A stretch of DNA of 7,002 bases from SLFT01 sp964493075 (lineage in GTDB: Bacteria; Hydrogenedentota; Hydrogenedentia; Hydrogenedentales; CAITNO01), in the NCBI GenBank assembly GCA_964493075.1, contig CAZBNU010000213.1:1-7002 (forward strand), given 5' to 3'. The notes below the pieces were generated by a model. The model was not told the origin of the DNA. It ran no database searches and saw only the letters and a program-made list of their open reading frames with translations. Positions 1 to 5,865 of the stretch are shown here, piece after piece. Position numbers and translations under genes: made by a program. The stretch's first letter is position 1. Each line of letters starts with the position of its first letter.

Positions 1-2
1 AT

Positions 3-2741
3 CCGCTGTATCATGGGGACCGGTTTGGTTCGGCGAACCGGTGGACGCCGACGGACGCCGCTTATGATGACTGGGCGGAAAGCATGAGCGTGTTCCTGGG
101 CGCGTATCCGACCTGGCAGTATGGTTACAGTTCTATTGATGACGCTATGCTCCCCCGCTTTACCGATCCGGATCGGGAGCGTCTGTTTGCCCATGCCTTT
201 TACGGCAGTCCGCTGCGAATGAACACCCAGGCGCGTATCTGGGAGAATCCGCCCCTGCTGGGGCTGCGCTCAGTGCGCAATGCTGCAGACGGTGTGGACG
301 AACGGCCTGACCAGCAGTTCCCCGGACTGAATCTGTATCGCAAAACGGGCCACGACCTGAACCCGGACGGCAGCGAACTGCGCCAGGCGTCTGATTGGTC
401 GTTCCGGCAGACGCAGCTGCGTAATTTTTCCTTTGACACGCCGGGAAGCCTGGCACGGCTGCCGCAATTGTGTTTTGAACGGGTGCTGGAACATCGGCCT
501 CTTACCGGCTACGCCTATAATGCTGTCACTGATTCTGCCATAAGCCCTGTGAACAGCCTTTTCTTATATGAGGAACCTGGCGGCTTTGGCATACCGGTTG
601 TAGATAAAATCGAGTATCTTAATAACCGTTTTACCTACCACTACGACAGCACGCTGACCAGCACGGTGCTGGGGCAAGCGGTGGCAGGCGCGGGACTGGC
701 GGCGTATCCGCTGGTGCAGCGCAATACCGGAGGTGAACCGGAACCGCTGCTGGCGGAGGCGCTGGACGCCGTCGCCATGAACCCGCTGGTGTTGACGGTG
801 GGCCAGGCGCGTGTGGTGCCGCTGTGGCCGGGCCCGGGCGCGGACTATCCCGCAGGTTCCGGCACGGCCATGGACCCGGATATGTTGCGCGACCAGTTCA
901 AGTGGACCCCTTTATTGAACCCCTCCAACCCGTCCCACATGTGGACGCCGGTGTACCTGTTTGATTTGAAGGATACAACAAACACAACAGACCCGATGAA
1001 TTCGGAACGGCCGTGGCGGTTTGTTGACTATCCAAAGGGCATGGGTACAGGCCACCCCTTTACAGCATCGGTCCTCGGTGATTCGCTCATTACGCCGACC
1101 TATCTGTTTACAGGTCGGTACATTACGAACAAACTGTTCGGCATACTGACCGACAATCAGCTTGAATCGATAGTGGCGCAGCGCTGGCCCATACGCACCC
1201 GTGCGTCCATTGTCGCTGTGGATGAAGACCCCCTCAGCCCGGCAGACCGTGCGGTGATGTATATCAGCCGCCACAACGTGGCCCTGGGCGATGCGAACCG
1301 CGCCGAAGCGCTGTTTGTGTGGGACCGGGAGAGCGGCATTGAGAATGGCACCTATGTGGCCTATGTGGGCACGTTCCTGCCGGGGCTGAGCCGGAAGATT
1401 GAAGAGGCGCAACGTAGGATAGAAGCAGATTACCTTAATGCCGGTATGGACCTGGATACTTCAAATGCCGCATTGCCATTGCCCCATTCCTTCTATGAGT
1501 CCGGGCAGTGGCAAGGTTCCCCCATTTACCCTGGCAGCCAGAGCATCAGTCCGAATACAAAGCGGTTGCTGGCCTTCGATCCGGAACAGCCGCACAATAC
1601 AGGCGACCCACGGTTTGAACCGGAACTGGCGATGGAATTTATCACCGATCGGCGCAATGTGGAGCAGATGTACGACGCGAGCACACAAACCGGTCTGATC
1701 CATCCCCGGGAGTGGTATCCTGAATCGCACACCGTGCCGAAATACACTGCGGGCAGTGACGGCTATATTTTGTACAGCAAGGACCCGAACATACAGTGGC
1801 AGCCCATACCGGTGCGGGTGACGGACAACTACCTGGCCCTGCGCGTGCGCAACATGGGCGATGCCAGCCGTATTGCCTGCATCAGCCATGTGGTGCTGGC
1901 GCCGGCGCCGCGCAACCGCGGCCAGATCAATGTGAACACGGCGGAGACGCACCGGATCGTGAAGGGCGCCACCGGCGCGAACTGGACCATCGAGCTGTTC
2001 AACGCCCTCGGCGGATTGCCGGGCATTGTGAACGCGCTGAACCCGACCATGAATCCGGACATACAGCCGAAGCCCGGGGACGACCTCGGGGTGCCTTCTG
2101 TTGTTTACTCCAAGAATCCTGTGGACCCGAATTATGTTGCTGATCCGTGGCGTGCACCCTGGCCCAGCCCCATTGATATGACCGGCGGCGCGCTGCCGCC
2201 AGCGGTCCCGAATGCGTTGGAATACGCCTTGATCGCAAGCGACACCGAGCCGGACCATACCGACTACGACGGCGCGGAGGAAGGTGTTGCCATGCTGCGG
2301 CTGGCGGCGTTGATTGCCGCGCACCGGACGGTGCATCCTGACGGCCGCTACTACAACAGCCTGGCGGAGCTGCTCGCAGGCGTGTATGTGGGCGGTGTGC
2401 ATAAACTCGACCGGGACGGCACGTGGCCGCTGAGCAACCTGGGGTATAACGCTGCAACGGCCACCGCAAACGATGTGGCCAACCCCACGGAAGCGCGGTT
2501 TGAAGAGATTTTGGAGCGGTTTGGCAGCATGTCGAACCTGACCACCACGCGCTCGGATGTGTTCGAGATTATTGCCACGGTGCAGTCGGGCTCCGTTGTT
2601 GACGGCAACACCGACGGCGTGTTTGACTACCGTGGCGACGAGTTCTTCCCCACCAACGAAACCCGTGCGCGCATCATCTACGATCGCCGCGCACAGACCG
2701 TAAAAATTGACGAAGCGCGGGAAGTAGGGCAGGATAATTGA
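3..2741 (+). CDS. Very large GspK-like (pseudopilin-type) protein, 5' end outside the window
   Basis: The frame is open from the window edge. An ATG at 84 would give 885 residues, but it has no convincing ribosome binding site and the 27 codons before it read like ordinary protein, so I treat the gene as 5'-truncated. Counting from that ATG, the sequence shows GQINVNTAE near residues 613-621, followed by a stretch rich in Leu/Gly, and near the C-terminus TTTRSDVFEIIATVQSG (from about 820), then a strand-like segment ETRARIIYDRR. An 'INVNTA' motif plus a late 'TTRSDxF' motif is typical of the GspK minor pseudopilin family of type II secretion and of the oversized pilus-assembly-like proteins of planctomycetes, verrucomicrobia and relatives. 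The visible part already far exceeds a usual GspK (roughly 300 residues). The prepilin N-terminus, if there is one, would lie upstream, so membrane attachment cannot be judged. By inference it is an envelope or secretion-associated structural protein. Function is uncertain; the coding call is firm. Confidence 0.85.
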   Translation, partial: PLYHGDRFGSANRWTPTDAAYDDWAESMSVFLGAYPTWQYGYSSIDDAMLPRFTDPDRERLFAHAFYGSPLRMNTQARIWENPPLLGLRSVRNAADGVDERPDQQFPGLNLYRKTGHDLNPDGSELRQASDWSFRQTQLRNFSFDTPGSLARLPQLCFERVLEHRPLTGYAYNAVTDSAISPVNSLFLYEEPGGFGIPVVDKIEYLNNRFTYHYDSTLTSTVLGQAVAGAGLAAYPLVQRNTGGEPEPLLAEALDAVAMNPLVLTVGQARVVPLWPGPGADYPAGSGTAMDPDMLRDQFKWTPLLNPSNPSHMWTPVYLFDLKDTTNTTDPMNSERPWRFVDYPKGMGTGHPFTASVLGDSLITPTYLFTGRYITNKLFGILTDNQLESIVAQRWPIRTRASIVAVDEDPLSPADRAVMYISRHNVALGDANRAEALFVWDRESGIENGTYVAYVGTFLPGLSRKIEEAQRRIEADYLNAGMDLDTSNAALPLPHSFYESGQWQGSPIYPGSQSISPNTKRLLAFDPEQPHNTGDPRFEPELAMEFITDRRNVEQMYDASTQTGLIHPREWYPESHTVPKYTAGSDGYILYSKDPNIQWQPIPVRVTDNYLALRVRNMGDASRIACISHVVLAPAPRNRGQINVNTAETHRIVKGATGANWTIELFNALGGLPGIVNALNPTMNPDIQPKPGDDLGVPSVVYSKNPVDPNYVADPWRAPWPSPIDMTGGALPPAVPNALEYALIASDTEPDHTDYDGAEEGVAMLRLAALIAAHRTVHPDGRYYNSLAELLAGVYVGGVHKLDRDGTWPLSNLGYNAATATANDVANPTEARFEEILERFGSMSNLTTTRSDVFEIIATVQSGSVVDGNTDGVFDYRGDEFFPTNETRARIIYDRRAQTVKIDEAREVGQDN

Positions 2742-2770
2742 TAATGGATAATTGACAATTGATAATTGAA
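2733..2770. repeat. AT-rich short tandem-like repeat (GATAATTGA units)
   Basis: The stretch is built from imperfect copies of GATAATTGA and GATAATG (GATAATTGATAATGGATAA, then ATTGACAATTGATAATTGAA). It contrasts sharply with the GC-rich gene before it. It begins inside the last codons of the upstream gene: the final Asp-Asn and the TGA stop are the first repeat unit. Similar tracts are dispersed between genes in several bacterial groups; here only one copy is visible. Confidence 0.75.
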
Positions 2771-2773
2771 GAG

Positions 2774-2820
2774 CCGGGACTGACGCGAATAGGATTCGTT
2801 CAGTCCCGGTTGTTATTTTG
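2774..2820 (+). terminator. Intrinsic terminator after the GspK-like gene, possibly bidirectional
   Basis: The arms CCGGGACTGA (2774-2783) and TCAGTCCCGG (2800-2809) pair perfectly over 10 bp. The inner arms CGAAT (2786-2790) and ATTCG (2794-2798) add 5 bp around an AGG loop, separated from the outer stem by a small internal loop. A T-rich tail (TTGTTATTTTG) follows on the plus strand. On the minus strand the stem lies about 18 nt beyond the stop of the nucleotidyltransferase gene and is followed by CTCTTCAATT, so it may also end minus-strand transcription, less efficiently. Confidence 0.85.
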
Positions 2821-2827
2821 AACGGTG

Positions 2828-3160
2828 TCAGGCAGCAGCAGGCGTTATGACTATGCCCTCTCTGCGCGCTATCTCGAATATGGGTGTATAGTTGTCGTTG
2901 TCCCATTGCAGTGCGCCGCAGGCTATAGGTTCAATCCGTGTATCCATATCATTGGCAATACGCCACAATTTTCCTACGGTCTTATAATTGCGGTTTTCGT
3001 CATACAAGGGCGAGACCACCAGCACATCAATATCACTCCATTCATGGACATGCCCTGTAACCTGTGAACCAAACAAAACGCCAAAACGTACCGGTATCCC
3101 CGACGCTTCTAAGCTTCGAAGATATTGCTGCACACTTTCTATAATTGTTTTATCAACCAC
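2828..3160 (-). CDS. MNT-type minimal nucleotidyltransferase, likely antitoxin of a HEPN/MNT module
   Basis: This 110-residue protein is a single minimal nucleotidyltransferase domain. The sequence shows FGVLFGSQVTGHVHEWSDID (residues 27-45 approximately), which is the family signature G-S-x10-D-x-D with G31, S32, D43 and D45. A third acidic position is likely E77 in RIEPI. In characterised HEPN/MNT pairs the MNT protein neutralises the HEPN ribonuclease toxin, in the MntA/HepT case by transferring AMP to it; whether that holds here is inference. The start is GTG at 3158-3160. It lies inside the 3' end of the HEPN gene (22-bp overlap, different frame), which suggests translational coupling, and no strong ribosome binding site is seen. 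The length is usual for the family. The region is richer in A+T than the flanking genes (about 46% GC by hand count over 2881-3180), consistent with an acquired module. A housekeeping substrate-modifying role cannot be excluded. Confidence 0.88.
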   Translation of the reverse strand: MVDKTIIESVQQYLRSLEASGIPVRFGVLFGSQVTGHVHEWSDIDVLVVSPLYDENRNYKTVGKLWRIANDMDTRIEPIACGALQWDNDNYTPIFEIARREGIVITPAAA

Positions 3161-3285
3161 TGATATAACGCCTCGCCTTGCTGCATTACTGTTTGGGCTT
3201 CTTTTAATTCTGGCTCAGCAGGCATAAACTCAGGATAACGCCCTTCAATTACACACTTCCTGTTGATTCCTGCATAAACCTTCAC
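3139..3285 (-). CDS. C-terminal end of a HEPN-domain protein, cut by the assembly gap
   Basis: On the minus strand the frame is open from the N gap (3285) to a TAG stop at 3139-3141. It encodes 48 residues including INRKCVIEGRYPEFMPAEP and ending GEALYQWLIKQL. The pattern 'Tyr/Cys-x-x-x-RYP-(D/E)-(F/Y)', then an acidic helix, then a final 'ly-x-WL' segment, matches the C-terminus of HEPN-domain proteins (PF05168 type). The downstream neighbour is a MNT nucleotidyltransferase overlapping by 22 bp, the standard partner, which strengthens the call. The N-terminal helices, where the rest of the HEPN fold and any RNase residues would lie, are absent. The 55 bp next to the gap are repeated on its other side after the end of a different gene. 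The gene may therefore be complete in the real genome but lost at the gap, or truly truncated to this remnant. It is too short for the ORF threshold that would usually catch it. Confidence 0.72.
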   Translation of the reverse strand: MKVYAGINRKCVIEGRYPEFMPAEPELKEAQTVMQQGEALYQWLIKQL

Positions 3286-3440
3286 NNNNNNNNNNNNNNN
3301 NNNNNNNNNNNNNNNNNNNNNNNNNNNNNNNNNNNNNNNNNNNNNNNNNNNNNNNNNNNNNNNNNNNNNNNNNNNNNNNNNNNNNCAGGATAACGCCCTT
3401 CAATTACACACTTCCTGTTGATTCCTGCATAAACCTTCAC
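3231..3440. repeat. Exact 55-bp direct duplication flanking the N gap
   Basis: Positions 3231-3285 and 3386-3440 are identical over 55 bp (both start CAGGATAACGCCC and end AAACCTTCAC) and sit exactly against the two edges of the 100-N gap. The left copy codes for part of the HEPN C-terminus on the minus strand; the right copy begins within the stop of the DUF4926 gene. Identity that stops precisely at the gap edges is the signature of contig ends sharing a k-mer overlap, rather than of a biological repeat. Confidence 0.9.
3286..3385. other. Assembly gap of 100 Ns
   Basis: Exactly 100 undefined bases, the conventional placeholder for a gap of unknown length. Its real size could be zero (overlapping contigs) or large enough to hold the rest of the HEPN gene. 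Confidence 0.98.
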
Positions 3441-3667
3441 ACCGCCTGCAACTCCCGCACATGGGAAATATCGAACCGAGACACAGGGCGGAGTTGATTG
3501 CTTGCTACAGTCGTAATTGCAACAGTATGTCCATCCAGAGTCACAAACTCGACTTCATAGGCGATATTACCGTTGTGGATGTGCACCACTGTGCCGACAT
3601 CTCCCGCTTCAAGTTTATCATCCGGCAAATCAACCGTCAATACTACGCAATCATGTTCTTTAATCAT
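3437..3667 (-). CDS. DUF4926-type small protein
   Basis: The protein has 76 residues and starts MIKEHDCVVLTVDLPDDKL. A central AGDVGTVVHIHNGNIAYEVEF segment and a final HVREL tail follow. The pattern 'MIKexDxVVLTxDLP...L.aGDvGTVVhv...aYEVEFvtldG.t' is that of the DUF4926 family, small beta-rich soluble proteins of unknown function that are frequent in cyanobacteria and other bacteria and often sit beside other small genes of unknown role. I chose the ATG at 3665-3667 because GGAG lies 8 nt upstream and the family begins at this Met; a TTG further up (3721) would add 18 residues unlike the family. The gene lies 87 nt after htpG on the same strand. Its stop (3437-3439) lies within the right copy of the 55-bp duplication. 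In the collapsed sequence that stop would overlap the HEPN frame. No signal peptide or membrane segment is visible. Confidence 0.82.
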   Translation of the reverse strand: MIKEHDCVVLTVDLPDDKLEAGDVGTVVHIHNGNIAYEVEFVTLDGHTVAITTVASNQLRPVSRFDISHVRELQAV

Positions 3668-3674
3668 AGTTTTG

Positions 3675-3682
3675 TCTCCAAA
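3675..3682 (-). promoter_or_regulatory. Ribosome binding site deciding the DUF4926 start
   Basis: On the minus strand TTTGGAGA precedes the ATG at 3667, with 8 nt between GGAG and the start codon. This supports the shorter 76-residue protein over the longer TTG-initiated frame. Confidence 0.7.
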
Positions 3683-3754
3683 GGATAAGCAGTTATCAAT
3701 CGCGGGGCAACCGTACTGCAAAATTCATATCGTCCATCCTGTCCTTTTCCTCCC

Positions 3755-5725
3755 TTATACTCCGTTCTCCAGCGCCTTGAGCATGACCCCGGCGATGTGT
3801 TTGCTGAGTGCTGCGGGGTCGGGCATCTGGCCGCCTTCGGCGAGGAGCGCCTGACCGTAGAGCAGTTCGGCGTAGGGCTTGAGCGTTTCTGTGGCGGCGT
3901 CCTTGTCGTGGAGCGCTTTGAGTTTTTCGAGGAGCGGATGTTTGGGGTTCAGTTCGAGGATGCGCTTGGTAGTGGGCACTTCCTGGCCCATCATGCGCAG
4001 CATCTTCTCCAGTTGGGGCGACACGTCGTGTTCGTCCAGCACCAGACATGCGGGCGATTCGGTGAGACGACCGGACAGGCGCACTTCCTTGATGTGTTCA
4101 TCCAGTGCAGTCTTGATGGCGTCAAGCAGATCCTTATAATCCTTCGTTTGTTCTTCCCGCTCTTTGGCGACTTCCTCTTTTTCCGTTTCCGAGCTGGCGC
4201 CCAGGTCCACCGCGCCCTTGCCAATGGCCTTGAGCGGTTTGTCCTTGTATTCGGTCACATACTGGGTCCACACTTCGTCCACGGGCTCGCTGAGCAGCAG
4301 CACTTCGTAGTCACGATCACGGAAGGCTTCGAGGTGGGGCGACGCCAGCAACCGTGCACGGGATTCGCCGGTGAGGTAGTAGATGGCCTCCTGTCCTTCG
4401 GGCATACGCGCCACGTAGTCGGCGAGGGACACGGCCTCCTCGCCACTCTTTGTGGTGTGGAGCCGGACGAGTTCGAGGATGGCGTCCTTGTTCTCCGGGT
4501 CCTGGAAAATCCCTTCCTTGAGGATGCGCCCGAATTCGTTCCAGAAGGTCTTGAATTTTTCTGGCTCCTTCTCGGCGAGTTCCTTGAGCGCGGCGAGTAT
4601 CTTGCTCACCATGCCTTTGCCCATGCGCTGCACCTGCCGGTTCTCCTGCAGAATCTCGCGGGAGACGTTCAGCGGCAGGTCTTCCGAATCCACCACACCT
4701 TTCACAAAGCGCAGATAGTCCGGCAGCAGTTCGGTGCAGTCGTCCATGATGAACACGCGCTTGATATACAGGTGCAGTCCGTGCTTGCGCACATCGGCGG
4801 GCATCATCATGTCGAAGGGCGCTTTCTCGGGGATGTACAGCAGCAGCCGGTATTCCAGCGTGCCTTCCATCTTCGCCTGGATGCGCAGCAGCGGGTCAGT
4901 CCAGTCGTGGGAGATGTGCTTGTAAAACTCATTGTATTCGGCATCGCTGACCTCGTCCTTGTCGCGCAGCCATAGCGCCTTCATGGAGTTCAGTTGTTCC
5001 GCCTTGACGATGGTGCGTTCCTGGGCGTCGGGCAGGGGCTTGCCTTCTTCGTCGCGGTCAATCTCGGTGCGTTCCACGTTCATGCGGATGGGGTATGCCA
5101 CGAAATCACTGTACCGCTTCACAATGGCGCGGATTTCATATTCCTGGGTGTAGTCCTTCAGGCCGTCCTCTTCGTCGGTGGCTTTCAGATGAAGGATCAC
5201 CGTGGTGCCCGCTTCGTCGCGCTCGGCATCGCTGATGGTGTACTGGCCGTCCCCTTCGGACTCCCAGCGCGTGGCCGTTTCCTCGCCAGCGCGGCGCGTG
5301 ATCAGTTCCACCCGGTCCGCCACCATGAAGGAGGCATAGAAGCCCACGCCGAACTGGCCAATGAGTTCCGGCGCATCGGCGGCGTCCTTCTGTGCGCGCA
5401 GCACCTTCAGGAATTCCTGTGCGCCCGACTTGGCAATGGTGCCGATGAATTCCTTCACCTCGTCACGGCTCATGCCGATGCCATTGTCCGACACCGACAG
5501 GGTGCGCTTGTCCTTGTCCGCATCAATCCAGATTTCCGCTTCCGCGGCGGATGCCAGTTCCGGTTGTTTCACGGATTCAAAGCGACGTTTGTCCAGCGCA
5601 TCTGAACTGTTGGAGATCAGTTCGCGCAGGAAGATGTCCTTGTTGGAATACACGGAATGGATCATCAGGTCCAGCACTTGTTTTGCTTCCGTCTTGAATT
5701 CAAAGGTTTCCGGTGTTGTTGTCAT
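3755..5725 (-). CDS. htpG: Molecular chaperone HtpG (bacterial Hsp90)
   Basis: A complete 656-residue cytosolic ATP-dependent chaperone that helps client proteins fold or recover after stress, working as a dimer and usually with DnaK. The N-terminal GHKL ATPase domain (about 1-225) shows ELISNSSDALDK (34-46, with E35 as the expected catalytic Glu), SDNGIGM (79-85) and GQFGVGFYASF (123-133). The middle domain contains DLPLNVSREILQENRQ (349-364), where R356 corresponds to the ATPase-stimulating Arg of the family. The C-terminal dimerisation domain includes the conserved SPACLV (557-562). There is no MEEVD tail, as expected in bacteria. The length is slightly above the E. coli protein (624). The ATG is preceded by AAGGAG at an 8-nt spacing. 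It lies 140 nt downstream of the aminotransferase gene, with a repeat hairpin between them. I see no CIRCE-type inverted repeat upstream, so its heat regulation cannot be read from the sequence. Large antisense frames across it are shadows. Confidence 0.98.
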   Translation of the reverse strand: MTTTPETFEFKTEAKQVLDLMIHSVYSNKDIFLRELISNSSDALDKRRFESVKQPELASAAEAEIWIDADKDKRTLSVSDNGIGMSRDEVKEFIGTIAKSGAQEFLKVLRAQKDAADAPELIGQFGVGFYASFMVADRVELITRRAGEETATRWESEGDGQYTISDAERDEAGTTVILHLKATDEEDGLKDYTQEYEIRAIVKRYSDFVAYPIRMNVERTEIDRDEEGKPLPDAQERTIVKAEQLNSMKALWLRDKDEVSDAEYNEFYKHISHDWTDPLLRIQAKMEGTLEYRLLLYIPEKAPFDMMMPADVRKHGLHLYIKRVFIMDDCTELLPDYLRFVKGVVDSEDLPLNVSREILQENRQVQRMGKGMVSKILAALKELAEKEPEKFKTFWNEFGRILKEGIFQDPENKDAILELVRLHTTKSGEEAVSLADYVARMPEGQEAIYYLTGESRARLLASPHLEAFRDRDYEVLLLSEPVDEVWTQYVTEYKDKPLKAIGKGAVDLGASSETEKEEVAKEREEQTKDYKDLLDAIKTALDEHIKEVRLSGRLTESPACLVLDEHDVSPQLEKMLRMMGQEVPTTKRILELNPKHPLLEKLKALHDKDAATETLKPYAELLYGQALLAEGGQMPDPAALSKHIAGVMLKALENGV

Positions 5726-5733
5726 GGTTTATT

Positions 5734-5739
5734 CTCCTT
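5734..5739 (-). promoter_or_regulatory. Ribosome binding site of htpG
   Basis: AAGGAG on the minus strand, with 8 nt (AATAAACC) before the htpG ATG at 5723-5725. It is a near-perfect Shine-Dalgarno match and fixes the start. Confidence 0.85.
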
Positions 5740-5751
5740 GTTTTATTTTTT

Positions 5752-5829
5752 GTGGGATAAGTAGGATGAGTAGGACGGGTAGGACATGAGACACCTTTTC
5801 TATTGTCCTACCCATCCTACCTATCCTAC
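5752..5829. repeat. 9-bp tandem units arranged as a large inverted repeat upstream of htpG
   Basis: The left side has four 9-bp units (GTGGGATAA, GTAGGATGA, GTAGGACGG, GTAGGACAT; 5752-5787). The right side (5804-5829) is the inverted counterpart, reading GTAGGATAG, GTAGGATGG, GTAGGACA on the minus strand. The 26-nt arms 5761-5786 and 5804-5829 match at 23 positions, around a 17-nt spacer, so a long hairpin is possible in DNA or RNA. No T-run follows the stem on either strand, so it is not a standard terminator. Such GTAGGA-rich repeats are dispersed elements in some GC-rich environmental bacteria; a mobile or REP-like nature is inference. Confidence 0.8.
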
Positions 5830-5832
5830 CCT

Positions 5833-5849
5833 AAAACGCCAAAGGCGTC
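5833..5849 (-). terminator. Possible weak terminator after the aminotransferase gene
   Basis: On the minus strand GACGCC-TTT-GGCGTT forms a short stem (five Watson-Crick pairs plus a G-T pair) with TTT running on from it, about 17 nt after the aminotransferase stop. The stem is short and the T-run brief, so it may only attenuate transcription into htpG. Confidence 0.4.
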
Positions 5850-5865
5850 CCCAAAGATTACACGC

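Noticed and set aside
912..1412. 166-codon minus-strand open frame
   Set aside because: It lies wholly inside the GspK-like gene, with no ribosome binding site or motif.
2733..2770. CRISPR-like or origin-like iteron reading of the AT-rich repeat
   Set aside because: The units are contiguous, imperfect and only 7-9 bp long, with no spacers and no replication gene nearby.
1461..2906. 481-codon minus-strand open frame antisense to the GspK-like gene
   Set aside because: It is rich in Arg/His/Val with no recognisable motif, lies antisense to a clearly coding frame, and crosses the terminator and repeat. It is a shadow of high-GC codon use.
3231..3440. Attachment-site or transposon target duplication reading of the 55-bp direct repeat
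   Set aside because: The copies end exactly at the N run and no integrase or transposase is seen; an assembly overlap explains it better.
3696..3738. A 13-codon frame (MDDMNFAVRLPRD) after htpG on the minus strand, with a GGAGG-like sequence upstream
   Set aside because: Too short to support as a gene; the purine-rich stretch just after the htpG stop may be chance. It could be a leader peptide, but nothing else supports that.
3797..4975. 392-codon plus-strand open frame antisense to htpG
   Set aside because: htpG is unmistakable on the other strand, and the antisense product is Phe/His/Val-rich low-complexity sequence typical of a shadow frame.
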